The notes below the pieces were generated by a model that saw only the letters and a list, made by a program, of their open reading frames with translations, was not told the DNA's origin and did not search any database. The position numbers and the translations under genes are program-made. This document shows positions 36,421-45,394 of a stretch of 64,000 nt of DNA, one piece after another. Within the stretch, counting starts at the first letter, position 1; each line of letters begins with the position of its first letter. Source of the stretch: a candidate division BRC1 bacterium HGW-BRC1-1 (GTDB taxonomy: Bacteria; Sumerlaeota; Sumerlaeia; Sumerlaeales; Sumerlaeaceae); NCBI GenBank assembly GCA_002842095.1, contig PHCB01000011.1, positions 32,481 to 96,480 on the forward strand, read 5' to 3'.

Positions 36421-38148
36421 TTATAAAATTGCCGGGGAGATTGTCTGCAACGTTGGAGACGCGGCAAGGGGTGTCGTGGTTTCGGCAGATTTGGATTCGG
36501 CGGGGCGGGAATGATCCACCTGATGAATCATCTTTTCGAAGTCGAAGTCCGGGTCATTTTTGGGATCGTGGCAGACTGCGCAGTATTTCGCGTCAAATTT
36601 CATGTTCAACACAGCCTTCTCCGATGCGGGGATTTCCGAAGGGCGATTCATGCGAGCAAGGATTTTGCTCCGGCGCGACTGAACCACATGTTCGTAAGCA
36701 GGCCCGTGGCAAACCTCACACTGTACGTTGGCATACTCCGGCGTGGTTTTGATGTCAGAAAATCCGTTGTCCACCTGATATCCAGTTACGTGACACTTCA
36801 CGCAGGAGGCATTGTTTTGTTCGCCCTTCTCCACAAGACTGGCAAAGGCCCTTGAGTGAGCAGTTCCCCTCCATTGGTCATACTCGGCCTTGTGGCACTC
36901 CACACAGGCGACCGCACTGATGTAGCTGATCTTGCGCTGAGTCATGGGAATGTTGGAAGCATTCGCATTCGGCATGGCAGAAATGTCGCGCTTGTAGCTC
37001 TCGATGATTTCCGAGTACGCGGGCACAGGTTCTACGGCTTGTGAAATCGGAATGATCGCGTTTCTTCGCTGCCCGATTTTACCACCCTTGAATTCAATCA
37101 TGAGATTGCCGAGTTGTCTTCCCTCGAAACCCGAGGTCATCACAGTCACACCGTTAACTTCCTGGGGAATGGGCAACAGCATCAGAAACTCACCGGCCAC
37201 CGCCGCAGATATGCCGGTTTGAGTTGGAAGCGCTTCCACAAACTTGCGCATGGGTTCAACCTTCTGATAGTCGAGCAAAACGATGGTGTCACATTTCGGT
37301 CGCATCTCGGGGAGCACCTTCACGAGAGCTTCCATGGGATCCAGAACGACAACCTCATCCCGGACATTTGCCGGCAGATCAGCGCCCTGTCCGCGACCCT
37401 CGGGTTGCAACATCCATCGTTGGGATGATGGCGAATCACTTACTCCCGACAGAGAACGCCCCAAATCCGGAGCGGCAGATGCCAGCAATGAAACCGTCCC
37501 CTGTCCATCGGCCGGGCGGGTAATACCCACAATGCCCACCCGCACAGTCGTGCCATTGGTCAGAGTAACGCTGGTGATTTTATATGGTTCAAAGAGCAGC
37601 TTTTTATCAGAAGCAGAGAGCAAATTCGCAGAGATGAGCGGAACCGACCACGAGGTTTGCGCGTCGCGCAAAAACTTCACCCCTTGGTTGAGGTCCACGG
37701 CCCCCACGTTCACAGCCTGCACATCCATTTTCTGCCAGGCTTTGAACAAAGCGCGCGTCCGTCGGAGTGCCATGTCATTGGGTTCGCTGCGCAAGAATCC
37801 ACCGGCATCGACTTTCACAACCGGAATCTTCAGCTCATCCAGCTTTTCAAGAACCCGGGCGTCGCGGTCGATGCCTCCCAATTTATTGGTCACGCATCCA
37901 CACGGTTCAATGGCCGACTGACGGAAACCAGAATAGATCAAACCAAAACAATCTTTGCGATCCGCTGTGAGTCCCGGTGGAAGAACAACTTTTTCCAACT
38001 CTGCAGAGGACATGAAAGCCCCCCCCGCCGTGGCTGAGGGAGCAACTCCCACTTCTGGGGTGGCTCTCAAGTCACCGACCCCACCCAAGATAAGGCACGT
38101 CATCACTGCGACGGCAGCGGATATTCGCATGGGGGATTTTCTTTGCAT
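36421..38148 (-). CDS. secreted UshA-like metallophosphatase fused to tetraheme cytochrome c554-type domain
   Basis: 575 residues; the ATG five bases after GAGG is preferred over a start 25 codons upstream. A signal peptide covers about 1-29. The N-terminal half contains 'AIEPCGCVTNKLGGIDRDAR', 'VNVGAVDLNQGVKFL' and 'VRVGIVGITRP', a 5'-nucleotidase-type phosphoesterase lineage, but several catalytic histidines of true UshA are not evident. The C-terminal part carries four CxxCH heme sites: CVECH (about 414), CVKCH (447), CEVCH (475) and CAVCH (522), as in the cytochrome c554 family. It is therefore a periplasmic multiheme electron-transfer protein. Whether the N-terminal half is still a hydrolase is open. 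Confidence 0.85.
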   Translation of the reverse strand: MQRKSPMRISAAVAVMTCLILGGVGDLRATPEVGVAPSATAGGAFMSSAELEKVVLPPGLTADRKDCFGLIYSGFRQSAIEPCGCVTNKLGGIDRDARVLEKLDELKIPVVKVDAGGFLRSEPNDMALRRTRALFKAWQKMDVQAVNVGAVDLNQGVKFLRDAQTSWSVPLISANLLSASDKKLLFEPYKITSVTLTNGTTVRVGIVGITRPADGQGTVSLLASAAPDLGRSLSGVSDSPSSQRWMLQPEGRGQGADLPANVRDEVVVLDPMEALVKVLPEMRPKCDTIVLLDYQKVEPMRKFVEALPTQTGISAAVAGEFLMLLPIPQEVNGVTVMTSGFEGRQLGNLMIEFKGGKIGQRRNAIIPISQAVEPVPAYSEIIESYKRDISAMPNANASNIPMTQRKISYISAVACVECHKAEYDQWRGTAHSRAFASLVEKGEQNNASCVKCHVTGYQVDNGFSDIKTTPEYANVQCEVCHGPAYEHVVQSRRSKILARMNRPSEIPASEKAVLNMKFDAKYCAVCHDPKNDPDFDFEKMIHQVDHSRPAESKSAETTTPLAASPTLQTISPAIL

Positions 38149-38295
38149 GGAAGCCTCAATCAATCGCTCAGATTGCGGTACGCCAATGATGTTACAATCT
38201 TTCCAAATCCGAAACATCATCAACCTGCCAGTTAGTGAATTTCAGCGGGACGCATACGCCTGTCAACGCTTTGCTGAAAGGCGGAGATACGCAGA

Positions 38296-39636
38296 GTGAA
38301 TTACAAGCCGTCCCCAGTGAGCAACTTAATCGGCAATAAATCGGCGTTGCTCGTCATCCTGCTGTGCGTTGCGGCCTTGACAATGCTCCGCCCATCAATA
38401 CATGGCAATGATGGCGTTCAGAATTATGCCCCGTTGCGTTCGCTGTTGATCGATGGCGACTTGGATTACGCGAACGAATACGCACATTATTTTCATCTGA
38501 ACCCCGATTGGTTCGACAACCTGCCGGTTGCCTCTGATCCCACCACCAGGCACCCGACGAATTTGTATGGCATTGGCTCCGCCCTGCTATGGTCACCCTG
38601 GATCGTCGCGGTTCATGGCAGCGTGCTGGCGCTTAATGCCACCGGCCTCACAAATATTTCGGCCAATGGCTACGGACCTCCATACCAATGGGCCATTGGC
38701 ATTGCGTCGTGTTTTTACGCGTCCCTGGGTCTTTTTCTACTCTTCCGTTTTTTGACGCGGCTGACCTCGCCCAACGCTGCATTCTGGTCTGTGCTCGCCA
38801 TCTGGCTTGCTTCGCCCCTTACCTTTTATATGTATCTCCATCCCTCCATGAGCCACGCGAACTCGTTCTTTCTCGCGGTGTTGATGTTGGTTATTTACGC
38901 AGGTGGCGATTCGGTTCGCCGCTGGGCCGTGTTAGGCGCCGTGGCAGGTCTTCTCGTTCTCACACGATATCAAGACGCCGCGCTTCTGGCCGTCTTTATT
39001 CCGCTGGAACTTAAGCGCGTTCTTGAAGGCGCCTCCCATGGATTCCCCCAACGTCTCCTTCGCATTGCCACTGCAGCTGTCGCATGCGTCCTCGTTTTCT
39101 CACCGCAATTCGCAGTGTGGAACTATCTCCACGGAACCCCCTTCTCCGGGCCCCGGGAATACCTGCGGCAGGGTTCCTTCCATCCATTCCCCCCCTTGCA
39201 TGCGTGGGATGTTCTATTCAGCTCACGCCACGGGCTGTTCTATTGGCATCCGCTGCTCCTACTCGGTTTCGTGGGTTTGCTGATCCCAAAACTCCAAATG
39301 AAATGGCGAATCTTCGCCCTCACAGGATTCTTCACTCAGGTCTGGATCATCGGGTCATGGAGTCATTGGTGGGCAGGAGCGAGCTTCGGCCATCGCATGT
39401 TCATCAGTTCGCTTCCACTACTGGCCGTGGGAATTGCACTGCTCATGCAGACATTCCCGCGTTTCAACCGATGGACGCCATCACTCGTCATTCTCTTCAT
39501 GTTGTGGAATTTCGGACTAATCGTCCAGTATGGCGCGGGTTTAATAAAACGGGACCAGCCGGTTTCGTGGGCAGAAATGGCCCGAAACAATTTCATTTCG
39601 ATCCCGGGAAAAATCGCTGAACGATTGAAACACTGA
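38296..39636 (+). CDS. GT-C-like multi-pass membrane protein
   Basis: 446 residues from a GTG, with GGAG nine bases upstream. About ten membrane segments follow an N-terminal helix. The first loop contains 'SIHGNDGVQNYAPLRSLLID' and 'DPTTRHPTNLYGIGSALLWS', the aspartate-containing loop typical of GT-C / dolichyl-phosphate-sugar transferases. Later 'YMYLHPSMSHANSFFLAV' matches the same group. Probably transfers a lipid-linked sugar at the membrane; donor and acceptor unknown. It is divergent from the cytochrome fusion gene. Confidence 0.8.
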   Translation: MNYKPSPVSNLIGNKSALLVILLCVAALTMLRPSIHGNDGVQNYAPLRSLLIDGDLDYANEYAHYFHLNPDWFDNLPVASDPTTRHPTNLYGIGSALLWSPWIVAVHGSVLALNATGLTNISANGYGPPYQWAIGIASCFYASLGLFLLFRFLTRLTSPNAAFWSVLAIWLASPLTFYMYLHPSMSHANSFFLAVLMLVIYAGGDSVRRWAVLGAVAGLLVLTRYQDAALLAVFIPLELKRVLEGASHGFPQRLLRIATAAVACVLVFSPQFAVWNYLHGTPFSGPREYLRQGSFHPFPPLHAWDVLFSSRHGLFYWHPLLLLGFVGLLIPKLQMKWRIFALTGFFTQVWIIGSWSHWWAGASFGHRMFISSLPLLAVGIALLMQTFPRFNRWTPSLVILFMLWNFGLIVQYGAGLIKRDQPVSWAEMARNNFISIPGKIAERLKH

Positions 39637-39651
39637 GAAGCGAAACGTCCT

Positions 39652-39939
39652 TCAGGGAGTTGAAGGCTCCGAAATGTGGAGGTCATCCACAATCCCGATG
39701 ATGGCCGCATCGACCGGGATATCTTCCCCCCGCAAACCAGTGAAAACGGCGTCACCACTTGCCACGAAATAGACCAACTCCCCCACCCCGTGGCGCGCCC
39801 GAGAATCTGTTGCAATGACAATGTCTCCGACGGATTCGAGCTTTTCATTCAACGGCTGCAATACGCAAAGAATTGCGCCATCCAGGAATTCCACCTTGGT
39901 GGTTGCGACGATCGTTCCAATGATGCGAGCCATATCCAT
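39652..39939 (-). CDS. EutN/CcmL-family bacterial microcompartment vertex protein
   Basis: 95 residues; the ATG two codons later (MARIIG) is the alternative start. The whole protein matches the pentameric shell-vertex family: 'MARIIGTIVATTKVEFLDGA', 'LCVLQPLNEKL', 'VGDIVIATDSRARHGVGELV' and 'PVDAAIIGIVDDLHI'. In microcompartments these proteins cap icosahedral vertices. No BMC-domain hexamer shell gene or enzyme core is anywhere in the window. It is divergent from a TPR protein (47 bases between the starts). A shell role or a moonlighting role are both open. Confidence 0.9.
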   Translation of the reverse strand: MDMARIIGTIVATTKVEFLDGAILCVLQPLNEKLESVGDIVIATDSRARHGVGELVYFVASGDAVFTGLRGEDIPVDAAIIGIVDDLHISEPSTP

Positions 39940-39986
39940 GGTTTGATCTTGTGTTTATACCGCATGCCACGGCAAGCAAAACCTCC

Positions 39987-40922
39987 ATGGAAACGCCGAC
40001 CCAAAATCTCCAATCGCTTCTGCCGGAATTGCAAGCCGCTCAGACTAACATCGATTGCAACCAGCCAGCTGAGGCTTTGCAAATTCTCCAGCCCTTGATG
40101 CTTGGCACCCCCAACAATGTCCCGGCGAAATTACTGGCTGCAATCGCTGCGTGGGATACGGGCGATTTTCATGCTGCAGCGGGTTTCGCTTCCGAGGTCA
40201 TAGCCCTTCAGCCCGACAACAATCTCGCCCAATCCTACCGAGCGATGGCGCTCATGGCTACCGGATGCCACGAAGAAGGCCAGGCGATTTTCCACCAGCT
40301 TGGATTTAACGACAGTCCAACATTCCGCATGCGCCTGTCCGCGTGGGCCGAATCGCAATGGCTCGATTACAACAGGTTTTTCAACCAGTTGCAACAGCAA
40401 CAAGTTGCAACGAAATCCCCTTCTCTTACAGCCAAAATCTTTCGAGGCAAAGTAGCCGAACGATATTTCTTTCGGCATAGGTTTCCTGAGCTCTTAGAAC
40501 TCTTGGAACCGTCGGTATTAGCAGGAAAGGCTTCCATGGAGGATGTCTTCGCGACGGCTTTAGCTGCCGAGATGCTTCAGGATTATGAGCGTGCGTGGGA
40601 ACTAATTAATCTGCTCCCTGCTTCCTCGGAACCGCCCCCGGATATCCTGCGAGGTCTTAAAGCCCGAATCCTTCTGCGATTGCGACGGCTGGAAGACGCC
40701 GCCACTGAAGTGAATGAAATTCTGATGATTGGGCCCGAGGATTTTGGCGTGAACCATGTCATGGGTGTGCTATGTCTGGCGTTCGGCAAGCCCGTTGAGG
40801 CGCGCAGATTTTTTCTGCGGTCCCACACGGAGTACATGATTGATACACTGGAGTACCAGCAATGGCAATTGGAACGGGCGCTGCTGCGACCAGAGAACGG
40901 CGGCGGCGACAGCCCGGCCTGA
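39987..40922 (+). CDS. tetratricopeptide-repeat protein
   Basis: 311 residues from the ATG giving METPTQNLQSLL; a TTG upstream is open. The protein is all-helical with TPR-like repeats ('AEALQILQPLML', 'AAGFASEVIALQPDNNLAQS', 'ELLELLEPSVLAGKASMED', 'EDAATEVNEILMIGPEDFGV'), each ending in a small residue pair typical of TPR. There is no signal peptide or membrane segment, so it is a cytoplasmic scaffold. It is divergent from the EutN-like gene and convergent with udk. Partner unknown. Confidence 0.75.
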   Translation: METPTQNLQSLLPELQAAQTNIDCNQPAEALQILQPLMLGTPNNVPAKLLAAIAAWDTGDFHAAAGFASEVIALQPDNNLAQSYRAMALMATGCHEEGQAIFHQLGFNDSPTFRMRLSAWAESQWLDYNRFFNQLQQQQVATKSPSLTAKIFRGKVAERYFFRHRFPELLELLEPSVLAGKASMEDVFATALAAEMLQDYERAWELINLLPASSEPPPDILRGLKARILLRLRRLEDAATEVNEILMIGPEDFGVNHVMGVLCLAFGKPVEARRFFLRSHTEYMIDTLEYQQWQLERALLRPENGGGDSPA

Positions 40923-40926
40923 TCTG

Positions 40927-41538
40927 TCAGACGATCAGCGTCTTCAGTTTCGTGGTAATGAAATCGATGGCCACGTGGTTATAGCCGCCCTCCGGCACGA
41001 TGATGTCCGCGTAGCGTTTTGACGGCTCAACAAACTCCAGATGCATGATACGCACCACGTTCATATATTGCGCAATAACCGACTCCACACTGCGCCCGCG
41101 CTCGCGGATATCGCGCGAGAGCCTTCGAATGAAACGCACATCAGCATCGGTATCCACGAAGATTTTCACGTTCAACCGATCGCGCAACGTGGCCATGGCC
41201 AAAACGAGAATCCCCTCCACCATAATGACTGGCGCGGGTTCCATCCGCTCGGTTTTATCCGCCCGAATGTGGTTCGCATAATCGTAAACGGGAACATCAA
41301 CAGCTTCACCAGCAGCTAAAGCCTCGATATGACGGGTCAGCAACCCACAGTCGAAGGCGTCGGGGTGATCATAATTGATTTTCTCCCGCTCTTCAAAGGG
41401 GAGATCGGGCCGGTCCAGATAATACGAATCGAGTCCGAGAATTGCGATGCGACCGCCAAGAGCTTCAGCGATGCTTTTTGCGACGAGGGTCTTGCCGGAA
41501 CCAGTACCGCCGGCGATGCCAAGGATCATTTGTTTCAT
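40927..41538 (-). CDS. udk: uridine kinase
   Basis: 203 residues from the ATG giving MKQMILGIAGGTGSGKT; Walker A GGTGSGKT is at 10-17. Conserved 'LGLDSYYLDRPDL', 'INYDHPDAFDCGLL', 'PVYDYANHIR' and 'DVRFIRRLSRDIRERGR' match Udk. It phosphorylates uridine or cytidine in pyrimidine salvage. The ATG has no strong Shine-Dalgarno; starts five codons upstream (GTG) or three codons later are possible. Four bases from the TPR gene stop. Confidence 0.95.
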   Translation of the reverse strand: MKQMILGIAGGTGSGKTLVAKSIAEALGGRIAILGLDSYYLDRPDLPFEEREKINYDHPDAFDCGLLTRHIEALAAGEAVDVPVYDYANHIRADKTERMEPAPVIMVEGILVLAMATLRDRLNVKIFVDTDADVRFIRRLSRDIRERGRSVESVIAQYMNVVRIMHLEFVEPSKRYADIIVPEGGYNHVAIDFITTKLKTLIV

Positions 41539-41651
41539 CTTGGAAATGCACACAGGCGACTTCGTCCCATGAAATCGAGGAAAAACGACGTTTAAACTAA
41601 AAGAGGCAACCTCTCACCTCAAGATCACCATGGATGGTGTCCGAAGTACGG

Positions 41652-42818
41652 CTATGCAATCGTCTCCCCCACAGGGACAGCAATCTGCCGGTGGGGTCCC
41701 GGAACATAACCTTCGATGCAAATATCATCGCCGAACAGGCGAACCTCCGACTCCTCCAGCACGATAGCCTGCGTCATAAATTGAACCCCCCAGCCGGTCA
41801 CCGGGGTTTTAGGCTCGTTGCCACCCACCAATTTAGGGGCGATAAACGTCACCACCTTATCCACGAGTTGCGCGTCCAACAGAGCACCATTCAGTGTGCT
41901 GCCACCTTCACACAGGAGGCTTTGGACATTGTATTTATACAACTCTGTGATGAACTGACGGAGATCCAAAATGCCCCGCCTTCCCGGAAAAACGAGTATC
42001 TCATGCCCGGCATCGCGCAACTTGGCAATTTTATCCCGATGACCGGATTCCGTCGTCGCAATGATGACATGGTCGGGAGGGCATTCCTTGAGACATTTGG
42101 CCTGGAGCGGTATGCGAAGCGATCCGTCCACAATGATCCGCCGCGGTTGTGGACCTTCATAACCATCGAGACGAATATTGAGCTGGGGATTATCGGCAAT
42201 AACCGTCCCGATGCCCACAATAATCCCGTCCACCTCAGCGCGTAAATGATGCACATGGCGGCGGCTTTCCTCATTACTGATCCAGCGTGAATGCCCGGTA
42301 TGAGTGGCTATTCGGCCGTCGAGAGTCATTGCCCACTTCAGACGGATGAAAGGACGGTGCAAAATGTGGTGAGATAAAAAGGCTTCGTTAAGCTTTCGCG
42401 CCTCTTTTTCAAGCAACCCCACATGCGTCTCGATCTTCGCACCCCGCAGCAAAGCAACCCCCTTTCCCGCCACCAGTGGGTTGGGGTCCAGCATCGCGCA
42501 AACGACCTTCTTAATTCCCGCTTTCACAACTGCCGGGGCACAGGGCGGGGTACGCCCCTCGTGGCAGCAAGGCTCCAGCGTTACAAACAAAGTTCCACCG
42601 CGGGCCCTCTCCCCCGCCGCCTGAAGCGCCACAACCTCAGCATGAGACTCGCCTGCGGCACGGTGAAAACCTTCGCCCACCACTTCGTTATCTTTCAGGA
42701 TCAAAGCCCCAACCATGGGGTTCGGACTTGTCCGCCCCAGGGCTTGCCGTGCCAGGTCCAGTGCGCGATTCATGTGAGAAATTTCTGCCGCTGAGAACTC
42801 GGGGGATGTCATGCTCAC
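41652..42818 (-). CDS. ribD: bifunctional riboflavin deaminase/reductase
   Basis: 388 residues from a GTG seven bases after GAAGGG, the preferred start; an ATG two codons later is the alternative. The deaminase domain (1-145) shows the zinc site 'SHAEVVALQ' and 'VTLEPCCHEGRTPPC'. The reductase domain contains 'LKWAMTLDGRIATHTGHSRW' and 'LLCEGGSTLNGALLDAQLVD'. It catalyses the second and third steps of riboflavin synthesis from GTP. The GTG overlaps the stop of the acetyltransferase gene by four bases. No ribE/ribBA gene or FMN riboswitch is visible here. Confidence 0.95.
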   Translation of the reverse strand: MSMTSPEFSAAEISHMNRALDLARQALGRTSPNPMVGALILKDNEVVGEGFHRAAGESHAEVVALQAAGERARGGTLFVTLEPCCHEGRTPPCAPAVVKAGIKKVVCAMLDPNPLVAGKGVALLRGAKIETHVGLLEKEARKLNEAFLSHHILHRPFIRLKWAMTLDGRIATHTGHSRWISNEESRRHVHHLRAEVDGIIVGIGTVIADNPQLNIRLDGYEGPQPRRIIVDGSLRIPLQAKCLKECPPDHVIIATTESGHRDKIAKLRDAGHEILVFPGRRGILDLRQFITELYKYNVQSLLCEGGSTLNGALLDAQLVDKVVTFIAPKLVGGNEPKTPVTGWGVQFMTQAIVLEESEVRLFGDDICIEGYVPGPHRQIAVPVGETIA

Positions 42819-43645
42819 AATCTAACCCTTCGCACACGTTCCCGACGCTTTGGGCAAATCGCACAATAAGGTAAACCGCAGAGCAGGAGTTCCGGATCAC
42901 GAGTAAGAATGGTGTCCATCGCCTCCACCAACGCTCTCAGCGCAAGAACCTGACTCATCGTCGGGCCGATTTTAACACGACGCATGACACCAAGTTGAGC
43001 CAGTTCATCTTCAACATTTTCGAACCCCCTGCTGCACCCGGGCACCTCATGGATTTCGCAGTACTCGACGTGCCTGTTCTCGTTAAGAAACCATGCCGTT
43101 TCGTAATCGACCTCGTCCGAAAAGGCGATGGGCAGATAAGGAACGGCTGCGTGGACTTCGCAATAGTGCAAAGATGAATTGCTGGTTTGGTTGGTCCCCA
43201 ACATAACGATTTTAGCACCTGACTTGTGCATTTTTCCAAACGGCGAGGCCAGTCCGATAGCTGTGGCTTGCATGTGATCCGCCGTAATTTCTTCAGCGTC
43301 CGGACCAAGAACCGCCACCGAGTGGGTGGGATGAAAGCTTCGTTTAGCGGCAGGGTTTCGTCGTACCGATTCGGTGATAGCCCCTGTTTGCGACACCGAA
43401 CTCTGAACGTCAAAAGGTGTCTTCATCCATTTGGGAATGCTGTAGGTAAAGGTCGGAACCATCAGGTTCCCCGACGGGCCAATGACTTCAACGAAAGCAT
43501 CGACGACTGCGTCGGCGCCTCCCCGCATATTGCCGAGACTCTTCAGCGAGCTGTGAAGAATCACATTGTCTCCTCGACTGATTCCCGACAGATGAAGATC
43601 GCGGATTAAATCGTCACGAGTCGTCTCGGGCAGGGCTTCGTTCAT
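42815..43645 (-). CDS. AAC(3)-family N-acetyltransferase
   Basis: 276 residues, standard length for the family. Characteristic segments are 'GDNVILHSSLKSLGNMRGGA', 'GNLMVPTFTYS' and 'RRNPAAKRSFHPTHSVAVLG' (the HxxxS... acyl site), then 'HKSGAKIVMLGTNQTSNSSL'. Family members acetylate aminoglycosides, but many chromosomal copies modify other amines. As upstream partner of ribD, a resistance role is not indicated. A C-terminal Arg-rich tail with 'YCAICPKRRERVRRVR' is unusual. The stop overlaps ribD by four bases. Confidence 0.87.
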   Translation of the reverse strand: MNEALPETTRDDLIRDLHLSGISRGDNVILHSSLKSLGNMRGGADAVVDAFVEVIGPSGNLMVPTFTYSIPKWMKTPFDVQSSVSQTGAITESVRRNPAAKRSFHPTHSVAVLGPDAEEITADHMQATAIGLASPFGKMHKSGAKIVMLGTNQTSNSSLHYCEVHAAVPYLPIAFSDEVDYETAWFLNENRHVEYCEIHEVPGCSRGFENVEDELAQLGVMRRVKIGPTMSQVLALRALVEAMDTILTRDPELLLCGLPYCAICPKRRERVRRVRL

Positions 43646-43756
43646 GGCAAAAACGTTAATGAGGCAGCCACGGCACGCAAGCAGAACGTTCGTTTTTCGG
43701 GAGACAACTCAACCATTGCAAGGTCAGGCTCGAGATAGAACAAAACAACAACGTCC

Positions 43757-45142
43757 ATGAGTGAAATCAAACCCATCGAAACATCGGAACAACCGGACAC
43801 GATAGTTGCTCCGGCAACTTCCCGTGAACCCGGCGCTGTTGCCATTTTACGTATCAGTGGCGCACAGGCCGCTGATGTCTTATCGTTGTGTTTTAAGCCA
43901 CGAGGCAGCCACGCACCAACAGCACGCCCCCGCCGCCTTATCCATGGTGTAGCTGTCAGCCCGACGGGGGAAGAAATCGATGATTGTCTCGCGGTTTGGA
44001 TGCCCGGCCCGAACAGCTTTACCGGAGAAAATGTGGCGGAGATTCAGGGCGGCGGACCCGCCATAACCGATGCCGTGATGAGCGCGGCCATCACCGCCGG
44101 AGCACGGCCAGCCCAGCCGGGAGAATTCACTCGACGGGCTTTTCTTAATGGGAAAATGGATCTGGCCCAGGCTGAAGCCGTTGCGGACCTGGTAGTGGCC
44201 CGCACTGACCTCGCCCGCCGACTCGCTCTGCGGCAGCTTCGGGGGGGATTGAGCCAGCGCATCGAGGGCATCCGCGAAGTAGTGATTGATGTGGGAGCCG
44301 AGATCGAAGCTGCTCTCGATTTTCCGGAGGAAGATATTATCTCGGAATCTGTCGAACGATTGACCGCCCGAATCCAGGAGTCGCATCAAGCTTTGCAGTC
44401 GATGCTTGATGGATTCAGCAAAGCGCGCTTGGTACGCGAAGGTGCCAGAGTGGTCTTGGCGGGCAAACCAAATGCCGGGAAATCCAGCCTCTTCAACGCC
44501 TTGGTGGGTCAGGAGAGGGCTATTGTTACCCCCCACCCGGGCACCACCCGCGACACGATCGAAAGCACGGTGGACCTCGATGGCCTGCCGGTAAAGTACA
44601 TTGACACCGCAGGAGTCCGCGACGCACGCGATGAGATTGAGCAGTTGGGAATTCAACGCACCAACGAGGCCATGGAATCCGCCGATTTGGTGCTACATGT
44701 AATCGACTCCACACAGGAGAAGCCGAGCCACACCCTCCCCATTCCCTTCACCCCAGACCTTCCAGCTGATCGTGTCCTGACAGTCTGGAACAAAATGGAT
44801 CTGGAAGCCTCGTCAAATTTCATGCCTAAGGACGGCGGCTTCGCCATTTCGGCGAAGACCGGCTCGGGGCTCGCATCCCTCGAGAGTGCCATTCGAAACT
44901 CTCTCCTTGGAACCGCTCAGGCTGAAGACCTCGCATTGGCCGGTGAACGACACGCAAAGTGTGTCCGAGAAGCGACAGAAGCGCTCGCTCGGGCTGAGGT
45001 GGCTCTTCAGAAAGTTTTGGGCGGCGAATTGGTTATGATCGATTTGCGCGGTGCGATATTAAGTCTGGGCGAATTATTGGGGATACAAACCGGAGAAGAA
45101 GTTCTCGATCGGGTTTTTTCACGCTTCTGTCTGGGCAAATAA
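43757..45142 (+). CDS. mnmE: tRNA modification GTPase MnmE
   Basis: 461 residues. The N-terminal THF-binding domain has 'DTIVAPATSREPGAVAILRI' and 'GPNSFTGENVAEIQG'. The G domain is inserted in the helical domain: 'LAGKPNAGKSSLFNALVG', 'HPGTTRDTIES', 'IDTAGVRDARDEIEQ' and 'VWNKMDLE'. The C-terminus ends 'IFSRFCLGK'-like (FSRFCLGK), the conserved Cys of MnmE. With MnmG it makes carboxymethylaminomethyl at tRNA wobble U34. It is divergent from the acetyltransferase gene. Confidence 0.97.
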   Translation: MSEIKPIETSEQPDTIVAPATSREPGAVAILRISGAQAADVLSLCFKPRGSHAPTARPRRLIHGVAVSPTGEEIDDCLAVWMPGPNSFTGENVAEIQGGGPAITDAVMSAAITAGARPAQPGEFTRRAFLNGKMDLAQAEAVADLVVARTDLARRLALRQLRGGLSQRIEGIREVVIDVGAEIEAALDFPEEDIISESVERLTARIQESHQALQSMLDGFSKARLVREGARVVLAGKPNAGKSSLFNALVGQERAIVTPHPGTTRDTIESTVDLDGLPVKYIDTAGVRDARDEIEQLGIQRTNEAMESADLVLHVIDSTQEKPSHTLPIPFTPDLPADRVLTVWNKMDLEASSNFMPKDGGFAISAKTGSGLASLESAIRNSLLGTAQAEDLALAGERHAKCVREATEALARAEVALQKVLGGELVMIDLRGAILSLGELLGIQTGEEVLDRVFSRFCLGK

Positions 45143-45169
45143 ATTGTCCCGAAACGAAAGGTTTGCCGC

Positions 45170-45394
45170 ATGCGTCGAGTTCAGGTGAAAGCCCATCCCA
45201 AGGCTCGCTTTGAGAAAGTGGAAGATGACGGTGCCGGAGGGCTAAAGGTATGGACCACCGCTGCCCCCGACAAGGGAGCCGCCAACGAGGTCGTGAGAAA
45301 AATGGTGGCAAAACATTTCGGCGTTTCACCATCACGGGTAACCCTGCGCCTCGGAGCCACATCGCGCAATAAGGTCTTCGAAATCGATGACTAA
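45170..45394 (+). CDS. YggU/DUF167 family protein
   Basis: 74 residues, with GAAAGG eight bases before the ATG. 'KVWTTAAPDKGAANEVVRKM' and 'VTLRLGATSRNKVFEI' are the conserved YggU block (P-x-x-G-x-A-N and G-x-x-S-R-x-K). The family is cytoplasmic, with an alpha/beta fold and no established biochemical activity. It follows mnmE by 27 bases, probably in the same transcript. Confidence 0.92.
   Translation: MRRVQVKAHPKARFEKVEDDGAGGLKVWTTAAPDKGAANEVVRKMVAKHFGVSPSRVTLRLGATSRNKVFEIDD

Noticed and set aside
43646..43756. FMN riboswitch upstream of the aac(3)-ribD pair
   Set aside because: No RFN-type conserved segments are present in this short region.
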